A stretch of 64,000 bases of DNA from an uncultured Muribaculaceae bacterium (GCA_958439725.1 CAUBWJ010000011.1:1-64000); one strand, 5' to 3'. Shown: positions 7,657-17,212, counted from the stretch's first letter. Notes: generated from the sequence alone by a model not told the origin. Program-made: numbers and translations.

Positions 7657-9306
7657 ATGGCTACTAAACCGTTTAAGTATCAGGAGATGTTTCCAATGTC
7701 GCCGGACACCACGGAATATTATCTTCTGACATCGGACTATGTGAAAGTTGAAAACTGGGCCGGACACGAGATGCTCGTCGTCGACCCCGAGGCGCTTACC
7801 GTTCTTGCCCGTCAGGCTACACACGACAATGCCTTCATGCTGCGCCGTGAGCACAATGAGCTTGTGGCCAAGATTCTCAAGGATCCCGAGGCAAGCCAGA
7901 ACGATAAGTTTGTGGCTCTTACAATGCTTCGCAACGCCGAAGTGGCTGCAAAAGGGCAGCTTCCTTTCTGCCAGGACACCGGTACGGCAATCATCCACGG
8001 TAACAAAGGCCAGAACGTATATACCGGCGGAGGCGATGAAGAACGCCTTTCAAAGGGCGTCTACGACACCTATACCGAAAACAATCTCCGCTACTCGCAG
8101 AACGCACCCCTGAATATGTATGACGAGGTGAATACCGGCTGCAATCTCCCCGCGCAGATCGACCTCCATGCAGTTGACGGAAACGAATACAAGTTCCTCT
8201 TCGTTGCCAAGGGCGGAGGTTCTGCCAACAAGACCTACCTCTATCAGGAGACCAAGGCTCTTATCAACCCCAAGACTCTCGTGCCTTTCCTTGTGGAGAA
8301 AATGAAGACTCTCGGCACAGCTGCCTGTCCTCCCTATCACATCGCATTCGTGATCGGAGGCACATCAGCCGAGATGAACCTCGCCACCGTCAAGAAAGCA
8401 TCTGTGAAGTATTATGACAATCTTCCCACCGAAGGCAACGAACTCGGTCATGCATTCCGCGATGTCGAGCTTGAGAAACAGCTTCTCGAGGAAACCCGCA
8501 AAATCGGTCTCGGCGCCCAGTTCGGCGGCAAATACTTCGCCCACGATATCCGTGTGATCCGTCTGCCCCGTCACGGCGCTTCATGCCCCGTAGGTCTCGG
8601 CGTGTCCTGCTCCGCCGACCGTAATGTGAAGGCTAAAATCAATGCTCAGGGTCTGTGGATCGAGAAACTTGATGCAAACCCCGGCGAGCTTATCCCGGAG
8701 GAATACCGCAAGGAAGGCGAGGGCGATGTTGTTACAATCGATCTCAACCGTCCCATGAACGAAGTTCTTGCCGAGCTTACCAAATATCCCGTTTCCACCC
8801 GTCTGTCGCTTAACGGCACCATTATCGTTGGCCGCGACATAGCCCATGCAAAAATCAAGGAGCGTCTTGACCGCGGCGAGCCCATGCCCCAGTATCTCAA
8901 GGATCATCCCATCTATTATGCCGGCCCCGCAAAGACTCCCAAGGGAATGCCTTCAGGCTCCTTCGGCCCGACAACGGCAGGACGCATGGACCCCTACGTA
9001 GACCAGTTCCAGGCAGCCGGCGGCTCCATGATAATGATTGCAAAGGGCAACCGCAGCAAGCAGGTGACCGATGCCTGCCACAAGCACGGAGGATTCTATC
9101 TGGGCTCGATAGGAGGTCCCGCAGCCATTCTCGCGCAGAACTCAATCAAGAAGGTTGAGCTTCTCGAGTATCCCGAACTCGGCATGGAAGCCATCTGGAA
9201 GATTGAGGTAGAGAACTTCCCCGCATTCATCCTCGTTGATGACAAGGGCAACGATTTCTTCACCGAAATCGCCGAGAAGTGCAAGAATTGCGCTATAGCC
9301 AAGTAA
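7657..9306 (+). CDS. fum: Class I fumarate hydratase (4Fe-4S, oxygen-sensitive)
   Basis: The 549-residue product catalyses fumarate to malate interconversion, which in these anaerobes feeds the reductive branch to succinate. Both class I domains are present on one chain. The N-terminal domain has LPFCQDTGTAI with a cluster-ligand Cys and the GGGSANKTYLYQ motif; the next Cys-containing stretch is SCPVGLGVSCSADRN; the C-terminal domain has GPTTAGRMDPYVDQFQ and TDACHKHGGFYLGSIGG. Length and motif order are typical. The start at 7657 fits two upstream copies of the promoter. A strong bidirectional hairpin follows. Class I enzymes are not related to class II FumC. Whether it is named fumA or fumB cannot be decided. 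Confidence 0.95.
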   Translation: MATKPFKYQEMFPMSPDTTEYYLLTSDYVKVENWAGHEMLVVDPEALTVLARQATHDNAFMLRREHNELVAKILKDPEASQNDKFVALTMLRNAEVAAKGQLPFCQDTGTAIIHGNKGQNVYTGGGDEERLSKGVYDTYTENNLRYSQNAPLNMYDEVNTGCNLPAQIDLHAVDGNEYKFLFVAKGGGSANKTYLYQETKALINPKTLVPFLVEKMKTLGTAACPPYHIAFVIGGTSAEMNLATVKKASVKYYDNLPTEGNELGHAFRDVELEKQLLEETRKIGLGAQFGGKYFAHDIRVIRLPRHGASCPVGLGVSCSADRNVKAKINAQGLWIEKLDANPGELIPEEYRKEGEGDVVTIDLNRPMNEVLAELTKYPVSTRLSLNGTIIVGRDIAHAKIKERLDRGEPMPQYLKDHPIYYAGPAKTPKGMPSGSFGPTTAGRMDPYVDQFQAAGGSMIMIAKGNRSKQVTDACHKHGGFYLGSIGGPAAILAQNSIKKVELLEYPELGMEAIWKIEVENFPAFILVDDKGNDFFTEIAEKCKNCAIAK

Positions 9307-9332
9307 TCAGATCGAAGATTATAATAAAAACG

Positions 9333-9378
9333 GGCCGCGCCACGTGAGTTTCATGCTCTGTGGCGCGGCCTGATGTTT
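9333..9378. terminator. Bidirectional terminator after fumarase
   Basis: Perfect 11-bp GC-rich arms at 9333-9343 and 9360-9370. On the minus strand the hairpin is followed by CGTTTTTATTATAAT, so it also ends the M18 peptidase operon that converges here. The plus side has TGATGTTTTATT. Confidence 0.8.
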
Positions 9379-9417
9379 TATTGTATAACCTGAAGCCGGG
9401 TTTGGATGTACGGCGCT

Positions 9418-10743
9418 TTACAGACGGAAGAATTCTATGAAGGAATCAATGATATAGTCCACATCGGTGGTCGAAGCCGTCTCGCGCACCGAATGCATTG
9501 CCCAGAGAGCGGCTCCCATGTCGACTCCGCGCAGGTTTATCTGCGAGGTGAGGATGTTGCCGAGAGTCGAGCCTCCTGCCACATCGCTGTGGTTAACGAA
9601 ATACTGCACCGGCACGCCTGCCTTCTTGCAGATTCCGGCATAGATGGCGGCGCTTTCGGCATCCGTCATGTATTTGCAGTTGGCGTTTATCTTTATCACC
9701 GGCCCGTGGCCGAGGAGGGGATGGCTTGTGGGGTCCTGCTTTTCAGGATAATTGGGGTGCAGTCCGTGGGCGTTGTCGGCGGAGATCATGAAGCTGCGCG
9801 CAACGCTTCTCAGATAGTCTTCCTCACTGTGGCCCTGAATGGAGAATATGCGGCGCAGGGTGTCCATGAGCAGAGGGGATGCCGCCCCCTGCTTGGTGCC
9901 GCTGCCGGTCTCTTCATTGTCGAATATGGCGGCCACGCGAATGTCGGCGCTTTCTTCGGGAGCGTCGATAAGCGCTGATATGGCTGCATGGGCCATGCTC
10001 AGATCGTCGATGCGGCCGGAGGTTATATATTCGTTGTGAAGGCCCAGAGTGCACGCGGGAGTGGTATCGAAAAGCGAGAGGTCGAAGTCGAGAATCTTTT
10101 CGGCAGGCACACCGAGTTCTCCGGCTACGAGATTTATCAGCAGATTGTCGGCCTCGAGAGCATCGTTTACCACGCCTATCACCGGCAGCATGTCCTTCTG
10201 CTTGGAAAGCGGATTGCCTTCGTTCACCTGACGGTTGAAGTGAATGGCGAGGTGGGGAATGGTGAGGAGCGGACGGCGTATGCACACTGTGCGTATCTCC
10301 GGCTCAAGCACGTTGCCGCTGTCAAGTATCACCCTTCCGGCGATTGACAACGGGCGGTCGAACCAGGTGTATAGAATCGGGCCTCCGTAAACCTCGGTGT
10401 TGAGTTTCACCACACCGCCTTCGGTGCGTATGGCCGCTTTTGGCTTGATGCGGAAGCCGGGGCTGTCGCTGTGTGCCGAGATTATGTGGCAGGCCGGAAT
10501 GGCTGTATGATTCGCTGCGGATGGCATTCTCCATGCCATTACAGCGGAATTGTTCTTTACCGTGAAATATTTGCCGCCGGGTTGCAGGGTCCAGCTGTCG
10601 GCTGCGTCAAGTCTCCGGAAAGAGGCGGCTTCAAGGCGGCGGCAGATTTCATCGGCCGCAAGGAAATTTACCACAGAGGCATCAAGGAAAGCCATGAGGT
10701 CGGCCACGCGGGCCGACACCGGATTAGTCTTGGTAGTCGTCAT
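9418..10743 (-). CDS. M18 family aminopeptidase (aspartyl aminopeptidase type)
   Basis: A 441-residue cytoplasmic dinuclear-zinc aminopeptidase. Visible motifs are SAHSDSPGFRIKP near residue 90 (zinc His and Asp), FDNEETGSGTKQGAASPLL near 280 (catalytic and zinc Glu), SADNAHGLHPN, and QYFVNHSDVAGGSTLGNI near 400 with the last zinc His. These are the signatures of family M18, which releases N-terminal, often acidic, residues from peptides. It is the last gene of the yicC-gmk-nadD-DUF5063 operon and overlaps the DUF5063 frame by 20 bp, implying translational coupling. Confidence 0.93.
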   Translation of the reverse strand: MTTTKTNPVSARVADLMAFLDASVVNFLAADEICRRLEAASFRRLDAADSWTLQPGGKYFTVKNNSAVMAWRMPSAANHTAIPACHIISAHSDSPGFRIKPKAAIRTEGGVVKLNTEVYGGPILYTWFDRPLSIAGRVILDSGNVLEPEIRTVCIRRPLLTIPHLAIHFNRQVNEGNPLSKQKDMLPVIGVVNDALEADNLLINLVAGELGVPAEKILDFDLSLFDTTPACTLGLHNEYITSGRIDDLSMAHAAISALIDAPEESADIRVAAIFDNEETGSGTKQGAASPLLMDTLRRIFSIQGHSEEDYLRSVARSFMISADNAHGLHPNYPEKQDPTSHPLLGHGPVIKINANCKYMTDAESAAIYAGICKKAGVPVQYFVNHSDVAGGSTLGNILTSQINLRGVDMGAALWAMHSVRETASTTDVDYIIDSFIEFFRL

Positions 10744-11266
10744 CGTATTGATTGTCGGGTGAGTTATATTTTATATGGTTGAGCGGACGCATCACATTGC
10801 ATAAAGTGGTGCTCCAGTAGTTTTCAAAGTCGTATTTGAGCGAGGCGAGAGCGGCCGTTACAAGATAAGAAGGAGCGTCCTTTACCGATTCTATGAAGTT
10901 GTAGAACACCTGGAAGAGATCGGCAAGTCCTTCGGAAACAGAGGCGGCAATGGGGGTATCGGAATATTTCATATCCTCCTCGAACACTTCCAGATATGTG
11001 TCCTCCTCGCCCATCAGTGCGGCTATGGCGTTTCTCACCTCGTCGTAATGGCTTTCATCAAGCGCGGAATCGAGTCCCATGGTCTCCTCCATGTTTTCGG
11101 CTGAAAGGTCGGAAACGGAGATGTAGATGCGGGGAAGCAGCCGCAGCATTGTGTCGGTGAAGCTCCGGGCGTCGGATCCGGCGGCGTTTTCTACCGCGGC
11201 GCAATATTCGTTGCAGAGTGCTATGAGTGCGAGTGAGTTGGGGCTTAGCTTGTCGGTATGGTTCAT
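10724..11266 (-). CDS. DUF5063 domain protein
   Basis: A 180-residue acidic, predominantly helical cytoplasmic protein without signal peptide. The opening LSPNSLALIALCNEYCAAVE and the central EVFEEDMKYSDTPIAASVSE match the pattern of DUF5063, a family of unknown function in Bacteroidetes. It lies 13 bp after nadD and overlaps the M18 peptidase start by 20 bp, so all are probably made from one message. Nothing in the sequence suggests catalysis. Confidence 0.8.
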   Translation of the reverse strand: MNHTDKLSPNSLALIALCNEYCAAVENAAGSDARSFTDTMLRLLPRIYISVSDLSAENMEETMGLDSALDESHYDEVRNAIAALMGEEDTYLEVFEEDMKYSDTPIAASVSEGLADLFQVFYNFIESVKDAPSYLVTAALASLKYDFENYWSTTLCNVMRPLNHIKYNSPDNQYDDDYQD

Positions 11267-11279
11267 GAGGGATATCGTT

Positions 11280-11882
11280 TTATTTCTTGTAAAGAGAGTG
11301 CTTCACTATATAGTTCCAGACCCGGGAGGTAACAAAATACTCCATATTGTGTCCTGAGGCTATGGCCTGCCTAATGAATGTGCTCGAGATGTCGAGCAAC
11401 GGGGCTTTTTCAAGCAGCGTCACGCCTTGAGGAAGCGTTCGGGCATCCACTTCGTAGCCGGGGCGCGGATAGATTATGGGGGAGAAGCATTCTATGATTT
11501 CTTCCGGGCATCTCCAGCGATTGAAGAGTTTCCAGTTGTCGCTTCCGATTATCAGGGAGAATTTCGCGTCGGGATGGAGGCGGCTGATTTCCCGGAGAGT
11601 GTCGATGGTATAGGTGGGCAGAGGCATCGAAAGTTCGATGGTGCTGATTTTCAACCGTGGATTGTCACCGATTGCGAGGCGCAGCATCGCCAGACGGTCT
11701 TCGTCGTCCACAGGCCGTTCTTCCCCGGCCTTCAGCGGGTTCAGAGGACTAACCGACAGCCAGACTTCATCTAATCCGGTAAACTGGGCGATATAGTCGG
11801 CCAGAATCAGATGGCCTGCATGCACAGGATTGAACGAGCCTCCGTAGAAACCTATATGACGTTTTCGCTCATTTCCATCCAT
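11280..11882 (-). CDS. nadD: Nicotinate-nucleotide adenylyltransferase
   Basis: This 200-residue enzyme transfers AMP from ATP to nicotinate mononucleotide, giving deamido-NAD in NAD synthesis. The nucleotidyltransferase signature GFYGGSFNPVHAGHL near residue 12 holds the GxFxPxHxGH motif, and the second signature DISSTFIRQAI lies near 165. FSLIIGSDNW in the middle is typical of NadD rather than CoaD. It lies between gmk (20 bp upstream) and DUF5063 (13 bp downstream), an arrangement usual in Bacteroidales. Confidence 0.95.
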   Translation of the reverse strand: MDGNERKRHIGFYGGSFNPVHAGHLILADYIAQFTGLDEVWLSVSPLNPLKAGEERPVDDEDRLAMLRLAIGDNPRLKISTIELSMPLPTYTIDTLREISRLHPDAKFSLIIGSDNWKLFNRWRCPEEIIECFSPIIYPRPGYEVDARTLPQGVTLLEKAPLLDISSTFIRQAIASGHNMEYFVTSRVWNYIVKHSLYKK

Positions 11883-11902
11883 AATCGTTGCGGCCGCCGG
11901 TT

Positions 11903-12487
11903 TCAGGCCTGGGGGGATGTGAATTCCAGAATCTCACGTTCAGCGTTATCAACGGCTTCTTCAAGATTGTCGTTGACAACGGTCGTGTCGTAGCGAGGAG
12001 CGAATGTGAGCTCGAATTCGGCCTTACCCACGCGCTGGTCGATAGCTTCCTTGGTGTCTGTTCCGCGCGATTCGAGCCGGTGGCGCAGCTCTTCTACCGA
12101 AGGAGGCATGATGAATATGCTTTTGGCGCGGTCGCCATACATTTCCTTTACTCTTACGCCGCCTTTCACGTCTATGTCGAGAACCACGTTCTCTCCGCGG
12201 GCACATCTGTCCTCAACCTCTTTCTTGAGCGTGCCGTAGAAGCGGCCGGGATATACCTCTTCGTATTCCACGAAAGCGTCGTTGGCTATCGCGTCGCGGA
12301 ACTCGGCATCCGAAAGAAAGTGATAGTGCACGCCGTCGGCCTCGCCCTCGCGGGGCTGCCGGTTGGTAGCCGAGACAGAGAATTTCATGTCAACGTTGCC
12401 ACGGTCCATTATGGCCTTGATGATGGTGGATTTTCCGCATCCGGAAGGAGCGGAGATAATTATGATTTTTCCCTGGGAAGGTGTCAT
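11903..12487 (-). CDS. gmk: Guanylate kinase
   Basis: A 194-residue enzyme phosphorylating GMP to GDP with ATP. The P-loop IIISAPSGCGKSTI is at residues 8-21, followed by the GMP-binding pattern SVSATNRQPREGEADGVHYHF and YGTLKKEVE near 85. Length is normal for bacterial Gmk. It is the second gene of the operon, 14 bp after yicC, a pairing conserved in many bacteria. Confidence 0.97.
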   Translation of the reverse strand: MTPSQGKIIIISAPSGCGKSTIIKAIMDRGNVDMKFSVSATNRQPREGEADGVHYHFLSDAEFRDAIANDAFVEYEEVYPGRFYGTLKKEVEDRCARGENVVLDIDVKGGVRVKEMYGDRAKSIFIMPPSVEELRHRLESRGTDTKEAIDQRVGKAEFELTFAPRYDTTVVNDNLEEAVDNAEREILEFTSPQA

Positions 12488-12501
12488 GCGGTATATGGAT
12501 T

Positions 12502-13377
12502 TTAGAGTACGTTGAGCACCTGCTCCTTGATTTGTTCAAGCTCGTCTTTCATCTTCACCACGATTTTCTGCATCTCGGCGTGGTTGCTCTTGGAGCCGAG
12601 AGTGTTTATCTCGCGTCCCATCTCCTGGCTGATGAATCCGAGTTTCTTGCCCTGGCCCGGTTCGGCGGCGATGGTCTCCATAAAGTAATTGAGATGCTGC
12701 GACAGACGCTGCTTTTCCTCGTTGATGTCGAGTTTCTCTATATAGAAAATCATTTCCTGCTCCAGACGCGCGCGGTCGTATTCAACCTGCGGCAGCTGCG
12801 AGAGATTGTCGATTATTCGTGAGCGGATTTTCTCCACGCGCTCGCTTTCGTAGCGCGGAACGAGAGCCAGAAGATTGCGTATGCGGTCTATTCTCACCGC
12901 GAAGAATTCCTCAAGCTTTGCGCCTTCGGCGGCGCGGTATTCCATCAGGGCGTCGAGAGCGCGGTCGGTGGCCGTGGTGCATGCGGCAAGTTCCGCGGCA
13001 TCGGTGTCGGCCGGTGCATCTGATCTGGTCACGTCGGGGAAGCGGAACAGAACGGAATACCAGTCGGAGGGCAGGCTGATGTCAAGCGTCGAGGCCATGT
13101 TCTCAATCTGCTTCTTATAGGCTTCCATAAGGTTTATGTTGAACTGCACGGCCGTTTCACCGGTAATGCTCTCGACATAGACGTTCATTTCCACTTTTCC
13201 GCGAAGTACTCTGCGGCTTACGGTGTTGCGAAGTTCCATCTCCTTTTCGCGCAGAACCGAAGGCACACGCACTGAAAGGTCAAGCTGCTTGCTGTTAAGC
13301 GATTTGATTTCTACGGTAATTTTCTTTGTAGGAAGTTCGACAACTGCCTTGCCGAATCCTGTCATGGATAGCAACAT
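12502..13377 (-). CDS. yicC: YicC family endoribonuclease
   Basis: The 291-residue protein begins MLLSMTGFGKAVVE, the hallmark of the YicC N-terminal domain, with IKSLNSKQLDLSVRVP after it. The C-terminal DUF1732 part includes EYDRARLEQEMIFYIEKLDINEE, SQHLNYF and GKKLGFISQEMGREINTLGSK. E. coli YicC is an endoribonuclease that helps degrade small RNAs; the role here is inferred from family. It is the first gene of the operon. A TAAATTTG -7 box on the minus strand at 13396-13403 lies just upstream, back to back with the tsaB promoter. Confidence 0.93.
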   Translation of the reverse strand: MLLSMTGFGKAVVELPTKKITVEIKSLNSKQLDLSVRVPSVLREKEMELRNTVSRRVLRGKVEMNVYVESITGETAVQFNINLMEAYKKQIENMASTLDISLPSDWYSVLFRFPDVTRSDAPADTDAAELAACTTATDRALDALMEYRAAEGAKLEEFFAVRIDRIRNLLALVPRYESERVEKIRSRIIDNLSQLPQVEYDRARLEQEMIFYIEKLDINEEKQRLSQHLNYFMETIAAEPGQGKKLGFISQEMGREINTLGSKSNHAEMQKIVVKMKDELEQIKEQVLNVL

Positions 13378-13425
13378 TCTATTATGTATTTTTTACAAAT
13401 TTACTAATTGCAGGGGAAAAATATC

Positions 13426-13433
13426 TAACTTTG
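13426..13433 (+). promoter_or_regulatory. -7 box of tsaB
   Basis: TAACTTTG lies 17 bp before the tsaB ATG, in the 73-bp divergent region shared with yicC. It matches the Bacteroidetes -7 consensus, but no good -33 TTTG is seen at the expected distance, and the leader would be very short. Confidence 0.5.
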
Positions 13434-13450
13434 CCGCAAATTTTTGAATC

Positions 13451-14155
13451 ATGGCTTTAATTCTGAATATCGATACTTCAACATCGGTCTGCTCCGTGGC
13501 TCTGACCGCCGAGGGAGCCGTCCTTTGCCATTATGAGGATTTCAAGGGGCGTAATCATGCCGCTTTGCTGAGCGGCTATATAAAAGGGTGCCTTGACTGG
13601 GTGCGCGACCACGAGATGAAACTCGAGGCTGTAGCTGTGTCCATGGGGCCCGGCAGCTATACCGGTCTTCGCATAGGCCTTTCCGAAGCCAAGGGTCTGG
13701 CTTTTGCGCTGGATATTCCTCTGATAGGGGTCGATACCATGAAGATAATGGCCGTGCATACCATGTTCAATTTCGATATCGAGCCCGACGACAGATTCAT
13801 GCCCATGATCGATGCGCGCCGAATGGAGGTATATACCGCTGTTTATGACATGGCGCTCCAGACCGTTGAGGCTCCCCATCCGCTGATTGTCGAGCCCGAC
13901 AGTCTTGACCGGACAGCGGCCGAGGCCGCTCCGGGACGTCTGCTTATTATGGGCGACGGTAGCAACAAGATCAAAGACGTGGTGCGCACACCCGGTGTGG
14001 TGTTCGTGGATGATGTGGCGCCGCTGGCCGTGGATATTATGCCTCTGGCTGAAAAGGCTTACCGCGACCGCGATTTCCTTGATATCGCATATTGTGTGCC
14101 GGAGTATCTGAAAGAGTTCCAAGCCACTAAGCCAAAGAATCCTCTTAGTAAATGA
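13451..14155 (+). CDS. tsaB: tRNA t6A37 threonylcarbamoyl transferase subunit TsaB
   Basis: A 234-residue ASKHA-fold protein that partners with TsaD and TsaE to put threonylcarbamoyl on A37 of ANN-reading tRNAs. The start ALILNIDTSTSVCSVAL and the SMGPGSYTGLRIGLSEAKG segment near residue 62 are diagnostic. PMIDARRMEVYTAVYD near 118 is also typical. It is transcribed alone, divergent from yicC, and ends at a strong hairpin shared with fkp. Confidence 0.95.
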   Translation: MALILNIDTSTSVCSVALTAEGAVLCHYEDFKGRNHAALLSGYIKGCLDWVRDHEMKLEAVAVSMGPGSYTGLRIGLSEAKGLAFALDIPLIGVDTMKIMAVHTMFNFDIEPDDRFMPMIDARRMEVYTAVYDMALQTVEAPHPLIVEPDSLDRTAAEAAPGRLLIMGDGSNKIKDVVRTPGVVFVDDVAPLAVDIMPLAEKAYRDRDFLDIAYCVPEYLKEFQATKPKNPLSK

Positions 14156-14197
14156 GGTAGTGGGATAATAGTCCGAACGCTGTCCGTACAAAAAATC

Positions 14198-14236
14198 AGA
14201 CGGAGCATTCAATTTGATTTTGAGTGCTCCGTCTTT
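14198..14236. terminator. Bidirectional terminator between tsaB and fkp
   Basis: Arms at 14198-14212 and 14220-14234 form a stem of about 15 bp with one wobble. The plus strand continues TTTTG and the minus strand GATTTTTTG, so the hairpin can serve both converging genes. Confidence 0.8.
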
Positions 14237-14262
14237 TGTCGTTGTAATGGTTGAATAATGGG

Positions 14263-17067
14263 TTACGAGCGGGAGATCTGGAGGCCTTTGCGGCAAAGGC
14301 TCATCTCTACCATTCTCGCACGGGGATTAGGCGTGTTTTCCTGCAGGATGCGACGGATGCGTGAAGCGGCTTCGGTGTCCTTTGCAACCATATACAGGAA
14401 TCCGCCGCCGCCGGCGCCGGGAAGTTTCAGTCCTAAGGTGTAATCTTCCACCAGCTTTATTATTCTCTTTACGGAGTCGGGATTGGTGCCGCTGTCAAGT
14501 TTCTGATTCTGTATCCACGTCTTGGCCACAGCTTTTCCGTAGGCCGTGAAATCGCGGCGCTGGATTGCGGCCGCTGTGTCAATGGCGTGTTCTTTCATCT
14601 CGCCGAGGAGCGTGAGTGTGGAACCCGAGTTGAGGAACATCCGCTGCACAATTTCCTGAAGGATATGCTTGGCGGTGCGCGTAACGCCGGTATAGTACAG
14701 CAGGTGACACGGAGCGAATTCCGGGTCGGCGAAAAGCGCGCCGGTGAGCCAGTTGACCGAAGGCTGCTGCAGGATGCCGGTTGAGGTTTCAAGGAGCTTG
14801 ACGCCTCCGAGAAGACCGCCGTACTGATCCTGCCATCCGCCTCCCGAGGTAAGGAGCTGTTCAAGCACAAGCGTGCGCGTTCCTATCTCGCTTTCTCCCC
14901 ACCCGAGGCGGCAGAAATCGTTGAGCGCGCCGAGCACTGTCGCAGCCAGAATGGAGCTTGTGCCCAGGCCAGAACCGGCCGGCACGGCCGAGAGAAGGGT
15001 TATTTCAATGCCGAAGCCGAAGTCGTCAAGCTGCTGGCGGAGTGTGCGGTAATTTTTCTCGCAGAAACCCGGAGCGAAGCCGCAGAGCGCGAGGGCCGCT
15101 TTGGGAATTGAGAACGGAGAGTTCACGCGCTTGAAATCAAGCAGTGTCTCGTAGTCGTCGATTGTCTCCGACGCACCGAGGTCGATGGAGCGCAGTATTA
15201 TCTGACGGTGCGGCGCGGGCTTCACGAATACTTGAAGCGGCGGCTGTCCGTTAAGCTCCACAGCGAGATTCACCACTTTTCCGCCGTTGAAAAGCGAGTA
15301 GGGGGGAGTGTCGGTCCATCCGCCGGCCACATCGATTCTCACCGGGCTGCGGCCCCATACAATCTGGTCGGAATAGACGTCGGTGGTGGGAAGCACCGGT
15401 TTGCTCTGAGCCGTTTCCAGAATGGCGTCGCGGAGGGTGCGGAACGCGCGTTCGCTCTCGGATTTGTCGTCAAGCAGACGTCCGCGGAGTATGGCGTTGC
15501 GTATCTGGAATTCCACAGGTGCATTGCCGTCGACTGGCGCGGGAGCAGGCACATTTTCGCGTTGCATGAGAGTGGCGAGATGGTCCAGGTCGAGTTGATA
15601 GAATACGCTCCGGTTATAATTACGGCCGAGCAGCGAGATGTTGTTGCGCTGAAACTCGATTCTCTGCTCCTGAGCTCTGCGCAGGTTGGCGTTGTCAAGG
15701 AGCATGTCGGCCGACAGTTTGTCGGCATTCATCCACAGCTCACGGGCCCGCGTGTCGGAAGCGTCCGAAACCATCCAGTTGATAATGCATTCAGCGTCAT
15801 CCGGATTGGTTATAACCGGGAAGATGGGTGCCGACTGGAGATCGGCCTCAGGTATGGTCACGCCACGCTCACGGCTCCATTCCGTCACAGGTTTACCCAT
15901 CCAGAGTGTGGTATCTGCCATGGTGGAGCCTCTCATGGCGTCATCGTAGCCGTAAGGACGGATGGCCCACCCTTTTTCCCCCACGGGTACCATGTCCACG
16001 CACACGCTGTCAGGCAGGTCTATCTGCCAGTCGTTGCGGGGAACGCCGGTGATTATATGGTTTGAGCGCAGAAGCCATTTGGAGCCAACGCAGGCATTTT
16101 CAATCCAGATGTTGGTGTTGGCGGCCGTAAGACGGGAGCTGTCCACCATGCAGTTCTGTATATATTGGGCGCGCCCTGGCTTGGTACTGCGGTGGAACAC
16201 AAGCCTCTGGTCGGCCACGAGGTTCTGGAGGGCGAGTGTCGACGAAAGGAGTTCGCGCGATGTGCCGAAGTGGTAGAATTCGCCGTCGGAAAGTGGAATG
16301 ATTACCACTTTAAGCTGGTTGATTTCTTCGTCGTCGGCCGACGGGTTCTTGCCGAGGGCGCATCCGAATTCCGAGTAAAGATCGTAGAACTTATAGGAGC
16401 CGTCGGGGTTATGCGAGCGGCGGCGAAGCAGTTCGAGAGCCTTGTCGCTGAGCAGCCACAGGCCTATATCCATCAGGAAGAGATGTGTCTGGGAGAGTTC
16501 CGCCAGCCGGGCCGGTGATGGCTTCTGCAGCATGAAGTCGAGCTCATCAGGCGATTCGATCGGGTTCATGAACACTCCGTGGTGGGATGCGAGTGTGGCG
16601 TCCACCCACATGCCGTAGCATACCACATCGGCATCGGCAGGTATCTGAGGCAGACGGGAGTTGGCGCGGATGCATACGTCGCCGCTTGCTATGAGTGTAT
16701 TGAGCTTTTCGGGCGCCTGCAGCATGATTTTTTCATAGAGAGGGAGCTGCAGGTCCAGCAGGGTCTGGTCAATTTTCTCGCCCACGGCCCAGCGCATCAC
16801 GGGAATCGGTGTGAACACTTTTCCTATAGGGGCGTAGGCCGGGAGGCGGCGGCTTTGTCCGCCGGCATGGATTATGATTTTTTTGCCGGAGGTGTTACGG
16901 GCGCCCGACTGCTCATAGCGGTCGAGAAGCCATGCGGTGCCGGCGCCGGAACCCAGACGGCTGTCGGCGGGGTCGCTTGTGCAGAACCATGATTCCTCCG
17001 ACCATTGCGGAACGATGTCGGAAATACAATTCACAAGGTTTGAGGGCAGTGAAAGGAGCTTCTTCAT
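14263..17067 (-). CDS. fkp: Bifunctional fucokinase / L-fucose-1-phosphate guanylyltransferase
   Basis: The 934-residue enzyme converts free L-fucose to GDP-L-fucose in two steps, supplying fucose for capsule and glycoprotein glycans. The N-terminal half is the pyrophosphorylase, with the nucleotide-binding RLGSGAGTAWLLDRY near residue 40 and IHAGGQSRRLPAYAPIGK near 66. The C-terminal half is a GHMP kinase: VRIDVAGGWTDTPPYS near 577, SAVPAGSGLGTSS near 693, and KLPGAGGGGFLYMVA near 885. Size is close to the Bacteroides fragilis protein (about 949 residues). It stands alone without fucose uptake or de novo GDP-fucose genes beside it. A TAAATTTG -7 box lies at 17104-17111. Confidence 0.96.
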   Translation of the reverse strand: MKKLLSLPSNLVNCISDIVPQWSEESWFCTSDPADSRLGSGAGTAWLLDRYEQSGARNTSGKKIIIHAGGQSRRLPAYAPIGKVFTPIPVMRWAVGEKIDQTLLDLQLPLYEKIMLQAPEKLNTLIASGDVCIRANSRLPQIPADADVVCYGMWVDATLASHHGVFMNPIESPDELDFMLQKPSPARLAELSQTHLFLMDIGLWLLSDKALELLRRRSHNPDGSYKFYDLYSEFGCALGKNPSADDEEINQLKVVIIPLSDGEFYHFGTSRELLSSTLALQNLVADQRLVFHRSTKPGRAQYIQNCMVDSSRLTAANTNIWIENACVGSKWLLRSNHIITGVPRNDWQIDLPDSVCVDMVPVGEKGWAIRPYGYDDAMRGSTMADTTLWMGKPVTEWSRERGVTIPEADLQSAPIFPVITNPDDAECIINWMVSDASDTRARELWMNADKLSADMLLDNANLRRAQEQRIEFQRNNISLLGRNYNRSVFYQLDLDHLATLMQRENVPAPAPVDGNAPVEFQIRNAILRGRLLDDKSESERAFRTLRDAILETAQSKPVLPTTDVYSDQIVWGRSPVRIDVAGGWTDTPPYSLFNGGKVVNLAVELNGQPPLQVFVKPAPHRQIILRSIDLGASETIDDYETLLDFKRVNSPFSIPKAALALCGFAPGFCEKNYRTLRQQLDDFGFGIEITLLSAVPAGSGLGTSSILAATVLGALNDFCRLGWGESEIGTRTLVLEQLLTSGGGWQDQYGGLLGGVKLLETSTGILQQPSVNWLTGALFADPEFAPCHLLYYTGVTRTAKHILQEIVQRMFLNSGSTLTLLGEMKEHAIDTAAAIQRRDFTAYGKAVAKTWIQNQKLDSGTNPDSVKRIIKLVEDYTLGLKLPGAGGGGFLYMVAKDTEAASRIRRILQENTPNPRARMVEMSLCRKGLQISRS

Positions 17068-17146
17068 TTTAGTATCGAACGTGAAGTAAGTAATTATGAT
17101 TTACAAATTTACTATATTCCCCGATAAGATGGATACCAAACGCCAT

Positions 17147-17181
17147 AAAAAAGTCGCCGCAAGCACTTGCCTGCAGCGACT
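17147..17181 (-). terminator. Terminator of the M16 peptidase gene
   Basis: On the minus strand AGTCGC (17181-17176) pairs with GCGACT (17157-17152), the stem continuing with mismatches through TGC/GCA. It is followed directly by a run of T. It sits about 30 bp after the M16 stop codon. Confidence 0.75.
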
Positions 17182-17212
17182 ATTCTAATGGTTGTTTATA
17201 CGGAGTAGTTGA

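Noticed and set aside
7630..7998. Antisense open frame at the start of fumarase
   Set aside because: It covers the conserved fumarase N-terminus in reverse and has no independent promoter or motif.
15208..16065. 285-codon open frame opposite fkp
   Set aside because: It is antisense to Fkp with no recognisable domain; the high GC content at third positions of fkp creates such frames.
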